In this document: piece after piece, positions 1 to 6,608 of the stretch | How the letters are laid out: each line of letters begins with the position of its first letter | Position numbering within the stretch: position 1 is the stretch's first letter | Assembly (NCBI GenBank): GCA_030754475.1 | Contig: JASMAE010000307.1 | Coordinates: 1 to 9,022 of the forward strand | Origin: Rhodospirillales bacterium | GTDB taxonomy: Bacteria; Pseudomonadota; Alphaproteobacteria; Rhodospirillales; JASLLV01 | Direction: 5' to 3' | Length of the DNA: 9,022 nucleotides | Position numbers and translations under genes: made by a program | Notes under the pieces: model-generated | Databases searched by the model: none | Told to the model about the DNA's origin: nothing | The model's input: only the letters and a program-made list of their open reading frames with translations

Positions 1-155
1 GAGAAGTAATTCACGATCGGAATCAGAGATAGAATCGTCCATGCGGTCTTGTTCCTGCCGATTTTCTTGGCGACATGGTAAAATCCGATCGCAAAAGGAA
101 CCGATATGGCGATCAAGGGCAAAAGGGTGACAAAAAGTTCCAACTTAGATCCCAT
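1..155 (-). CDS. Small membrane protein, N-terminal part (cut by window edge)
   Basis: Only the first 51 codons are present; the gene runs off the left edge. The visible part has a hydrophobic segment at about residues 7-26, a short basic loop (AKKIGRNKTA, about 29-38) and the start of a second hydrophobic segment rich in Ile, Leu and Pro (ILSLIPIVNYF). This suggests at least two membrane helices with the basic loop in the cytoplasm. The ATG is preceded by GAGGAAG with a 5-base spacer, which supports the start. It begins 42 bases after the mtnA stop on the same strand, so it is probably the last visible member of the petABC-mtnP-mtnA run. I do not recognise the family with confidence and assign no function. 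Composition does not differ obviously from its neighbours. Confidence 0.65.
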   Translation of the reverse strand, partial: MGSKLELFVTLLPLIAISVPFAIGFYHVAKKIGRNKTAWTILSLIPIVNYF

Positions 156-160
156 CGCTT

Positions 161-167
161 CTTCCTC
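161..167 (-). promoter_or_regulatory. Ribosome binding site of the left-edge membrane protein
   Basis: GAGGAAG on the minus strand lies 5 bases before the ATG at 155. It is the main reason to believe that this truncated reading frame is a real gene. Confidence 0.6.
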
Positions 168-197
168 GCACTTTCCGGACGCGTCGTTGTCGCCCCA

Positions 198-1340
198 TCA
201 AGGATTCACCGGATCCCGCGCGCCCTCCGCTCCGGGGCTCGAGCTGTGGCCGCGGTCCGGGAACAGCGCGCCGAGCCCCTCGGCCGAGGCCGCGCAGACG
301 CCGCGCTCGGTGATGAGCGCGGTAATAAGCCGCGCTGGCGTCACGTCGAAGGCATAGTTGGCCGCGGGCGTGCCCTCGGGGGTCACGGTGACCGCCACGA
401 CCTCGCCGCCGGGCGCGCGTCCCACGGTTGCGGTCACCTCGGCCGGGTCGCGCTCCTCGATGGGGATCTCGGCGAGGCCGTCGCGGATGGTCCAATCGAT
501 GGTGGTGGACGGCAGCGCCACGTAAAACGGCACCTCGTTGTCGAACGCCGCCAGGGCCTTCAGATAGGTTCCGATCTTGTTGCAAACATCGCCCGCCGCG
601 GTCGTGCGATCGGTTCCGGTTATGCACAAATCGACCCGGCCCCGCTGCATCAAATGCCCGCCCGCGTTGTCGACGATCACGGTGTGGGGCACGCCGTGGC
701 GGCCCAGTTCCCAGGCCGTCAGCGCCGCTCCCTGGTTGCGCGGCCGCGTCTCGTCGACCCAGACGTGGACACCGAGCCCGGCATCGAATGCCTTGTAAAT
801 CGGCGCCATCGCGGTCCCCCAATCCACGGTCGCCAGCCAGCCGGCGTTGCAATGGGTCAGCACGTTGACCCGTTCGTCCGTGCCCTTGCGGTGGGCGGCG
901 GTGCGGATCAACGCGAGACCGTGCTCGCCGATCGCTTCGCAGGCGGCCACGTCTTCGTCGCAGATTTCCCCCGCCCGGCGATAGGCGGCATCCGCGCGGC
1001 GCGCCGGCGGAAGCTGGCGCACGAGCCCGGCCACGTCGTCGAGCGCCCAACGCAGGTTCACCGCCGTTGGGCGCGTCGCCGCCAACGTCGCGACGGCGCG
1101 ATCGAGCGCCGAATCGGAGGCGTCCTCGCCGAGCGCGAGCGCGAGGCCATAGGCCGCCATGGCCCCGATCAGGGGCGCGCCGCGCACGCGCATCTCGCGG
1201 ATGGCGTCCGCAGCCTCGGAAAGCGTTCGGGCGCATGCCGTGACGAATGCGTGGGGAAGCCGTGTCTGGTCGATGAACGCGACCGACCGGCCGTCGTCCG
1301 CGAGCCAGATGGTGCGCCAGTGTCGGCCGTCCACCTTCAT
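198..1340 (-). CDS. mtnA: S-methyl-5-thioribose-1-phosphate isomerase
   Basis: Converts 5-methylthioribose-1-phosphate to 5-methylthioribulose-1-phosphate, the second step of MTA salvage; cytoplasmic. The 380-residue product belongs to the MtnA/eIF2B-alpha-like family. Visible hallmarks are RGAPLIG (53-59), THCNAG (162-167) with the catalytic Cys164, TGTDR (241-245) with the catalytic Asp244, and NKIGT (254-258) followed by the PFYVALPSTTID strand (271-282). These match the Cys/Asp pair known for the Bacillus enzyme. The last 20 or so residues after LFP are a Ser/Gly/Pro-rich tail, probably disordered. The ATG lies 7 bases after the mtnP stop; the ribosome site is weak, so translation is probably coupled to mtnP, which supplies the substrate. 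Archaeal ribose-1,5-bisphosphate isomerases are relatives, but the mtnP neighbour favours MtnA. Confidence 0.95.
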   Translation of the reverse strand: MKVDGRHWRTIWLADDGRSVAFIDQTRLPHAFVTACARTLSEAADAIREMRVRGAPLIGAMAAYGLALALGEDASDSALDRAVATLAATRPTAVNLRWALDDVAGLVRQLPPARRADAAYRRAGEICDEDVAACEAIGEHGLALIRTAAHRKGTDERVNVLTHCNAGWLATVDWGTAMAPIYKAFDAGLGVHVWVDETRPRNQGAALTAWELGRHGVPHTVIVDNAGGHLMQRGRVDLCITGTDRTTAAGDVCNKIGTYLKALAAFDNEVPFYVALPSTTIDWTIRDGLAEIPIEERDPAEVTATVGRAPGGEVVAVTVTPEGTPAANYAFDVTPARLITALITERGVCAASAEGLGALFPDRGHSSSPGAEGARDPVNP

Positions 1341-1347
1341 CGGACGC

Positions 1348-2232
<885 letters not shown>

Positions 2233-2240
2233 GCTTCCCG

Positions 2241-2248
2241 CCTCCTCT
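2241..2248 (-). promoter_or_regulatory. Strong ribosome binding site deciding the mtnP start
   Basis: AGAGGAGG on the minus strand, 8 bases before the ATG at 2232. It is the best Shine-Dalgarno match I saw in the window at normal spacing, and it argues against the TTG start at 2295. Confidence 0.75.
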
Positions 2249-2284
2249 GCGGTCGTGGATGCGTCGAGTGTTTCAGGTTCGCTC

Positions 2285-2305
2285 GCGCCCCGCAACCCGG
2301 GGCGC
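2285..2305 (-). repeat. GC-rich hairpin between petC and mtnP
   Basis: A perfect 7-base inverted repeat, GCGCCCC and GGGGCGC, with a 7-base loop. It lies about 80 bases after the petC stop and 52 bases before the mtnP ATG. No T-run follows on either strand, so it is not a classical intrinsic terminator. In the transcript it could act as an RNA-stabilising or attenuating stem between the respiratory and salvage halves of the operon. That role is inference. Confidence 0.4.
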
Positions 2306-2360
2306 CGGGGTCGCGCGATCGGTGGCGATCAGACGATCATTCTCGGAAACCGGCGTGGGC

Positions 2361-2369
2361 GGGGGGGGG
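2361..2369. repeat. Nine-G homopolymer in the petC-mtnP gap
   Basis: Nine consecutive G on the plus strand (C on the coding strand), non-coding, 16 bases after the petC stop. It is the most conspicuous homopolymer I noticed. It may vary in length between isolates or be a sequencing error site; no reading frame crosses it. Confidence 0.6.
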
Positions 2370-2384
2370 CCGAAGCCGCGCCGA

Positions 2385-3143
2385 TCAGTGCAGGCGCGAC
2401 CAGATCTGGCGCTTGAGCGCATAAAGCATGGCCGTCAGCACCAGGACGAAGATCAGCACCTTGATGCCCAAGCGCTTGCGCTCCTCCATCTCCGGCTCGG
2501 CCGCCCAGGCGAGGAAGGTGGTGACGTCCCAGGCCATTTGCGCGACCGTGGCCTCGGTGCCGTCGGTGTACTCGACCGAGCCTTCGAAGAGCGGCGTCGG
2601 CATGGCGATCTGATGCCCGGGGAAGTACTCGTTGTAATACATCCCGTCCAGAAGCTCGAAGCCCTCGGGCGCCTCGTCGCGATATTCGGTCAGCAGCGCG
2701 TAAAGGTAGTCGGCCCCGCGCTTGCGCGCCTTCGTGATCAGCGAAAGATCGGGCGGATATGTGCCCCCGTTCGCCGCCCGCGCCGCCTGTACGTTCGGAA
2801 ACGGCGCCGCGAACGTGTCCGCCGGCAGCGCCGTGCGCGTGAACATCTCGCCGTCCTCGTCGGGGCCGTCCTCGACCTCGAACTCCGCCGCGATCGCCTT
2901 GATCTGATCTTCCGTGTAGTCGACCCCTCCCAGGTGCCGGTAGGCGACGAGGTCGAGCGAGTGGCAGGCCCCGCAAACGCTCGTGTAAACCGTAAGACCG
3001 CGCCTGAGCGCGTTGCGATCGTACGTGCCGAAGATTTCGCCGAATGACCATTTCTGGCCTGGGGGCCTGGGCGCTTCGGCGGCGTTCGCCGCGGCCACCG
3101 TGATGACGGCGGCGACGGTGGCGGCGAGGATGCGGCCGACCAT
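2385..3143 (-). CDS. petC: Cytochrome c1, heme-c subunit of the bc1 complex
   Basis: Accepts electrons from the Rieske protein and passes them to soluble cytochrome c; it sits on the periplasmic face held by one C-terminal helix. The 252-residue product has an N-terminal signal peptide (1-22, likely cut after ANA), the heme-binding CGACH (Cys57, Cys60, His61), the family block AARAANGG..YPPDLSLI (120-136), GHQIAMPTPL (176-185) with Met181 as the expected sixth iron ligand, and a hydrophobic anchor at about 227-243 ended by basic residues. It is a stand-alone cytochrome c1, not fused to cytochrome b as in Bradyrhizobium. The start at 3143 overlaps the petB stop by one base (TGATG), so it is probably translated by coupling. 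The frame stays open for 117 codons upstream, but these lie inside petB and precede the signal peptide. Confidence 0.97.
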   Translation of the reverse strand: MVGRILAATVAAVITVAAANAAEAPRPPGQKWSFGEIFGTYDRNALRRGLTVYTSVCGACHSLDLVAYRHLGGVDYTEDQIKAIAAEFEVEDGPDEDGEMFTRTALPADTFAAPFPNVQAARAANGGTYPPDLSLITKARKRGADYLYALLTEYRDEAPEGFELLDGMYYNEYFPGHQIAMPTPLFEGSVEYTDGTEATVAQMAWDVTTFLAWAAEPEMEERKRLGIKVLIFVLVLTAMLYALKRQIWSRLH

Positions 3144-4399
3144 CAGCTTTGCTCCACGCCCGGGTTGGTGCCCGCCGTGATCGCGGACGCGATGCTGTCG
3201 GGCACGGCCCGTGGCCGTTCGAGAAATCCGATCAAGGGGATCAGGACCAGGAAGTGAATGAAGTAGTACGCGGTCGCGATCTGGCCCAAGGGAATGAACC
3301 AACCTTCGGGCGGATTCGCCCCGACGTAGCCCAGCACCACGCAGTCGATCACGAGGATCCAGAAGAACTGCTTGAAGACGGGCCGGAACGTGGCGCTGCG
3401 CACGGGCGAGGTGTCGAGCCACGGCAGCAAGAACAGCACCGCGATCGACGCGAACATGGCGATGACGCCTATCAGCTTGGCGGAGATGAACCAAATGTCG
3501 AAGGTGATGGCCCTAAGAATTGCGTAGAACGGCATCAGGTACCATTCCGGCAAGATGTGGGTCGGCGTCACCAGCGGGTTCGCCTCGATGTAGTTGTCGG
3601 GCTCGAGGAAGAAGTTGGGCGCAAAGAACGTGAAAGCGAAGTAGACCAAGAACAAGACGCCCAAACCGAATGCGTCCTTAATGGTGTAGTACGGGTGGAA
3701 CGGGATCGAGTCCGAGTCACCCGTCATCTCGACGCCGAGCGGGTTGTTCGACTTGTGGACGTGAAGGGCCCACAGATGCACGAACACCAGGGCGAAGATC
3801 ACGAACGGCAGCAGAAAGTGCAGCGCGTAGAATCGGTTCAACGTCGGGTTCGCCACCGAAAATCCGCCCCAGAGCCAGTTGACGATCTCCTCGCCGAACA
3901 GCGGCACGGCGGAGAACAGATTCGTGATCACGGTCGCGGCCCAGAAGCTCATCTGCCCCCACGGAAGCACGTACCCCATGAACGCGGTCGCCATCATGCA
4001 GAAGATGATGACGACGCCGATGATCCAGAGAACCTCGCGCGGGGCCTTGTACGAGCCGTAATAGAGGCCCCGGAACAGGTGGATGTAGACGACGAGGAAG
4101 AAGATCGACCCGCCGTTCATGTGCAGATACCGGATCAGCCAGCCGTAGTTCACGTCGCGCATGATGCGCTCGACGCTGGCAAACGCGTAGTCGGTGTGCG
4201 GTGTGTAGTGCATCGCCAAAAACACGCCGGTCACGATCAAGATCACCAGCATCACGCCGGCGAGCGATCCGAAATTCCACCAGTAGTTCAGGTTGCGGGG
4301 CGTCGGATAGTCGACCAGCTCGTGGTGCGCGAACGTGAAGACGGGGAGCCGGTAGTCGATCCACGCGACGATGGGGTTCTTCCAGGTGGGTTGGCTCAT
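3143..4399 (-). CDS. petB: Cytochrome b subunit of the bc1 complex
   Basis: The membrane core of quinol:cytochrome c oxidoreductase: it carries hemes bL and bH and forms the quinol-oxidising (Qo) and quinone-reducing (Qi) sites. The 418-residue product has the expected eight hydrophobic helices. The four heme-ligand histidines are His93 and His107 (LHMNGG and YIHLFRG) and His194 and His208 (ALHFLLPF and VHLWALH), each pair 14 apart. The block GYVLPWGQMSFW (142-153) and the Qo motif PEWY (284-287) are intact. Length matches alphaproteobacterial full-length cytochrome b, not the split b6/subunit IV form. The ATG at 4399 is 11 bases after the petA stop, and an AGGA overlapping that stop is the likely ribosome site. 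The longer in-frame extension would lie inside petA and is rejected. The stop overlaps the petC start by one base. Confidence 0.98.
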   Translation of the reverse strand: MSQPTWKNPIVAWIDYRLPVFTFAHHELVDYPTPRNLNYWWNFGSLAGVMLVILIVTGVFLAMHYTPHTDYAFASVERIMRDVNYGWLIRYLHMNGGSIFFLVVYIHLFRGLYYGSYKAPREVLWIIGVVIIFCMMATAFMGYVLPWGQMSFWAATVITNLFSAVPLFGEEIVNWLWGGFSVANPTLNRFYALHFLLPFVIFALVFVHLWALHVHKSNNPLGVEMTGDSDSIPFHPYYTIKDAFGLGVLFLVYFAFTFFAPNFFLEPDNYIEANPLVTPTHILPEWYLMPFYAILRAITFDIWFISAKLIGVIAMFASIAVLFLLPWLDTSPVRSATFRPVFKQFFWILVIDCVVLGYVGANPPEGWFIPLGQIATAYYFIHFLVLIPLIGFLERPRAVPDSIASAITAGTNPGVEQS

Positions 4400-4410
4400 C
4401 TTATTAGTTC

Positions 4411-4977
4411 CTAGCCGATCCTGATCGTCGTCTCGTCGAGGAAGGCGTATGGTGGCCGCACCAGGTTCTCGGGCGCGGGTCCTTTGCGTATCCGTCCGGA
4501 CGTGTCGTAGTGGGAGCCGTGGCACGGGCAGAACCAACCGCCGAAGTTGCCCCGGGGATCGCCGCTCTTCTGGCCGAGCGGGATGCACCCCAGATGAGTG
4601 CAGATGCCGACAAGGATCAGCCATTCGGACTTTTCCGCCCGTGCCTCGTCGGGCTCGGGATCCGGAAGCTGGTCGAGGGGCGTGGCCCGCGCTTCCTCGA
4701 TCTCGGCGGCGGTCCGGCGGCGCACGAAGACCGGCTTGCCGCGCCACACGATCGTGATGCTTTGTCCCTCCTCGATCGGCGACAGATCGATCTCCGTCGA
4801 GGCCAGCGCGAGAACGTCGGCCGAGGGGTTCATGGTATCGATGAACGGCCACAGCGCCAGCGCCGTGCCGGTCGCGCCGATGACCGAGGTCGCGATCAGC
4901 AAGAAGTCGCGCCTCTCGTCCCCGGCCCCGTCGCCGGCATCAAGGGCGGCCGCGGCTGCGCTATCCGATTCCGTCAT
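4411..4977 (-). CDS. petA: Rieske iron-sulfur subunit of the bc1 complex
   Basis: Takes the first electron from quinol at the Qo site and carries it to cytochrome c1. The 188-residue product has an N-terminal twin-arginine-like motif (RRDFL, 22-26) leading into one membrane anchor (about 25-45), then the soluble [2Fe-2S] head. Cluster ligands are Cys126 and His128 in CTHLGC and Cys150 and His153 in CPCHGSHY; Cys131 and Cys152 would form the usual stabilising disulfide. Everything needed for a high-potential Rieske centre is present, and the length is typical. I chose the ATG at 4977 because it places the acidic N-tail and RR motif correctly; GAGGGG lies about 10 bases upstream. The frame stays open a further 69 codons, but this stretch covers the putative promoter and is not conserved-looking. 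It is the first gene of petABC. Confidence 0.97.
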   Translation of the reverse strand: MTESDSAAAAALDAGDGAGDERRDFLLIATSVIGATGTALALWPFIDTMNPSADVLALASTEIDLSPIEEGQSITIVWRGKPVFVRRRTAAEIEEARATPLDQLPDPEPDEARAEKSEWLILVGICTHLGCIPLGQKSGDPRGNFGGWFCPCHGSHYDTSGRIRKGPAPENLVRPPYAFLDETTIRIG

Positions 4978-5074
4978 GGAGCGATATCCCCTCTTGACGC
5001 AGGCGAGCCGAACCGGCCCGGTGAATCGATGGATGGCTCTGTTATTGAAGGTGTGTTGCGACGGCAAGGATTTC

Positions 5075-5086
5075 TTGCAGCTGCAA
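5075..5086. repeat. 12-base perfect palindrome in the petA leader
   Basis: TTGCAGCTGCAA, a perfect palindrome about 98 bases upstream of the petA ATG. Its TTGC/GCAA half-sites also appear in the inverted repeat at 5138-5154. A dimeric regulator could bind here; no known operator is recognised. Confidence 0.45.
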
Positions 5087-5101
5087 TGCGAACCCGCTTG
5101 C

Positions 5102-5123
5102 CGTGGCCATGGATCGAGCCACG
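5102..5123. repeat. Inverted repeat beside the putative petA start point
   Basis: CGTGGC and GCCACG separated by 10 bases, directly next to the proposed minus-strand -10 element, covering the expected transcription start. It could be an operator or form a stem at the 5' end of the petABC transcript. Confidence 0.4.
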
Positions 5124-5151
5124 AGTATAATTCAAATCCTTTGCTTTGCAA
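5124..5151 (-). promoter_or_regulatory. Putative sigma-70-like promoter for petABC
   Basis: On the minus strand, TTGCAA (5151-5146) is followed after 16 bases by TATACT (5129-5124). These match the consensus at 4 of 6 and 5 of 6 positions. The local sequence is unusually AT-rich for this genome. Transcription would begin near 5117, giving a leader of about 140 bases before petA. The -35 lies inside the inverted repeat 5138-5154, so binding there could block or help RNA polymerase. Predicted by eye only. Confidence 0.4.
5126..5131 (+). promoter_or_regulatory. Possible -10 element facing trmL
   Basis: TATAAT, a perfect -10 hexamer on the plus strand, 91 bases before the trmL ATG. No good -35 is found at 15-18 bases upstream. 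It overlaps the minus-strand -10, so the two directions could compete for polymerase. Confidence 0.3.
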
Positions 5152-5154
5152 AGG
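5138..5154. repeat. Inverted repeat overlapping the petA -35
   Basis: CCTTTGC, three T, GCAAAGG: a perfect 7-base dyad. It extends to 10 pairs over 5135-5157 if read as plus-strand RNA with one G-U pair. It lies in the divergent petA-trmL region on top of the proposed minus-strand -35. It may be an operator for both directions or a stem at the start of the trmL-hemF transcript. Confidence 0.5.
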
Positions 5155-5222
5155 GTTATGATGGCCCACGTTGAATCGCGGCACGATCTCGTCGCGTTCG
5201 TTTGACCGCCTCGCCGACGATC

Positions 5223-5684
5223 ATGCGCATCGCACTCTATCAGCCCGACATTCCCCAAAACACCGGTGCGATGCTTCGCACCGCCGCCTGCCTCGGCGTG
5301 CCGGTGGACGTGATCGGGCCATGCGGCTTCGCATTCTCGGAGAAGGCTCTGAGACGCGTCGGCATGGACTATGTCGACCGCGCGCAAATTGCCCGCCACG
5401 ATTCATGGGAGGCGTTTCTGGCGGTTGAGAGAACCGCGGGCCGCCGCCTCGTGCTGTTGACCACGCGGGCGGAGGTGCCGTATTTCGCCTTTCGATTTCG
5501 CGACGACGACGTGCTGGTGATGGGGCGCGAAAGCGCAGGCGTGCCCGAAGCCGTCGAGGCGGCTGTCGACGCCAGGTTGCGCATTCCCTTGGCGCCCGGG
5601 ATGCGCTCGCTCAACGTGGTGGTCGCGGCCGCCGTCGTCCTCGGCGAGGCGCTGCGGCAAACGCGCGCATTCCCGGAGACGTGA
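5223..5684 (+). CDS. trmL: tRNA (cytidine/uridine-34-2'-O)-methyltransferase, SPOUT class
   Basis: Methylates the 2'-OH of the wobble nucleotide in certain leucine tRNAs using SAM; cytoplasmic dimer. The 153-residue product is the usual TrmL length and shows the three SPOUT blocks: QPDIPQNTGAMLR (7-19) with the conserved Asn and Arg, MGRESAGVPE (100-109), and IPLAPGMRSLNV (121-132), which forms the trefoil-knot SAM site. There is no extra RNA-binding domain, which separates it from TrmH and RlmB. The ATG at 5223 fits the family start exactly. A TTG at 5202 would add seven residues, and neither has a strong ribosome site. The stop overlaps the hemF ATG by one base. It is transcribed away from petA across a shared 245-base region. 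Confidence 0.93.
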   Translation: MRIALYQPDIPQNTGAMLRTAACLGVPVDVIGPCGFAFSEKALRRVGMDYVDRAQIARHDSWEAFLAVERTAGRRLVLLTTRAEVPYFAFRFRDDDVLVMGRESAGVPEAVEAAVDARLRIPLAPGMRSLNVVVAAAVVLGEALRQTRAFPET

Positions 5685-6538
5685 TGACAAGTCTTCCGAA
5701 CGACGAGCAGAAGGAACGCGCGGCGTTGTGGTTCGCCGAGCTCCGCGACGAGCTGTGCCGTGCGCTCGAGCGGTTGGAGCAGACGCACAAGCCGCCGGGC
5801 CGGCCCGCGCCGGGACCACCGGCCCGGTTCACTCGCACCGCGTGGACACGCCCCGGCGGCGGCGGCGGCGAGATCGCGATCATGCATGGAAATGTATTCG
5901 AAAAGGTGGGCGTCAACGTCTCCACCGTGTGGGGCGAGTTGACCGAGCCGTTGCGCAAACAGATTCCGGGAGCCGAGGACGATCCCCGATTTTGGGCATC
6001 CGGCATTTCCGTCGTCGCCCATCCCGGCTCGCCCTTGGTGCCCGCGGCGCACATGAACACGCGGCTCATCGTCACGACGCGCTCGTGGTTCGGCGGAGGC
6101 GCAGATCTGACGCCGGTTTACGCGGACGCGGACGACGTCGGCGCATTCCACGGCGCCCTGGAAGGCGCCTGCGATACGTACGAGGACGGCTGCTACGATC
6201 GCTTCAAGGCCTGGTGCGACGAGTATTTCTACCTGCCGCACCGCGGCGAGGCACGAGGGGCGGGCGGAATTTTCTACGACCAGCTCGATTCCGGCGACTG
6301 GGAGCGCGACCTCGCGTTTACGCGGTCGATCGGTTTGACCTTCCGGGGCGTCTATCCCACCCTCGTCGCGCGCCACATGGACGAACCGTGGACCCAAGCG
6401 CAGCGCGCCGACCAGCTCCGCAAACGGGGACGATACGTGGAGTTCAACCTGATCTACGACCGCGGCACGAAATTTGGCCTCATGACCGGCGGCAACGTGG
6501 AAGCCGTCCTGATGTCGTTGCCGCCGCTGGCCGCATGA
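5684..6538 (+). CDS. hemF: Oxygen-dependent coproporphyrinogen III oxidase
   Basis: Decarboxylates two propionates of coproporphyrinogen III to vinyl groups using O2, giving protoporphyrinogen IX for heme; soluble dimer. The 284-residue product has the family blocks in order: GGGGGEIAIMHGNVFEKVGVN (58-78, with the following STVWGE), AHMNTR (122-127) with the probable catalytic His123, WFGGGADLTP (135-144), WCDEYFYLPHRGE (177-189), GGIFYDQLD (194-202) and YVEFNLIYDRGTKFGL (251-266). Nothing key is missing. I chose the ATG at 5684 because GGAG lies 5 bases upstream and TGATG overlaps the trmL stop; a GTG one codon earlier is too close to that site. Requiring oxygen, it marks an aerobic lifestyle. 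Its product feeds heme to, among others, the bc1 complex encoded divergently. It ends convergently with cca, 70 bases away. Confidence 0.97.
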   Translation: MTSLPNDEQKERAALWFAELRDELCRALERLEQTHKPPGRPAPGPPARFTRTAWTRPGGGGGEIAIMHGNVFEKVGVNVSTVWGELTEPLRKQIPGAEDDPRFWASGISVVAHPGSPLVPAAHMNTRLIVTTRSWFGGGADLTPVYADADDVGAFHGALEGACDTYEDGCYDRFKAWCDEYFYLPHRGEARGAGGIFYDQLDSGDWERDLAFTRSIGLTFRGVYPTLVARHMDEPWTQAQRADQLRKRGRYVEFNLIYDRGTKFGLMTGGNVEAVLMSLPPLAA

Positions 6539-6586
6539 CCGTGATTCGCGGCGCGGAGGGCGGATCGGGCGCGCGGGCTGGTGCGA

Positions 6587-6602
6587 TTCCACGTGAGTGG
6601 AA
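6587..6602. terminator. Small hairpin in the hemF-cca convergent gap
   Basis: TTCCAC, GTGA, GTGGAA: a 6-base stem with a 4-base loop between the hemF stop (6538) and the cca stop (6609). Its position suits a bidirectional terminator. The stem is short and no T-run follows on either strand, so the call is weak; factor-dependent termination is equally possible. Confidence 0.25.
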
Positions 6603-6608
6603 AACGAT

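Noticed and set aside
145..1236. Minus-strand open frame inside mtnA in another phase
   Set aside because: Very Arg/Gly/Ala-rich; the MtnA motifs are in the other phase.
3144..3494. N-terminal extension of petC into petB (117 codons)
   Set aside because: The extension is the petB coding region in another frame; the signal peptide and the TGATG junction place the start at 3143.
3149..4414. Long open frame on the plus strand opposite petB (421 codons)
   Set aside because: It is the exact antisense of cytochrome b. The translation is rich in Arg, Asp, Glu and His with no fold-like pattern, as expected from a GC-rich shadow frame.
5138..5154. Dyad considered as an FNR/FnrL box
   Set aside because: The half-sites are TTGC/GCAA with a 3-base gap, not TTGAT-N4-ATCAA.
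4975..5161. Small plus-strand frame of 61 codons from an ATG at 4975
   Set aside because: It lacks a ribosome site, overlaps the petA start on the other strand and has no recognisable features.
5023..5177. GANTC sites at 5023-5027 and 5173-5177 as cell-cycle methylation control
   Set aside because: They fit CcrM methylation in alphaproteobacteria, but two sites in 155 bases are not enough to argue for regulation.
4978..5184. N-terminal extension of petA (69 codons)
   Set aside because: It crosses the promoter-like and dyad-rich region, and Rieske proteins start with a short tail before the twin-arginine motif, as found from 4977.
5855..5868. GGC trinucleotide run in hemF
   Set aside because: It encodes the normal glycine-rich motif of HemF and needs no repeat-expansion explanation.
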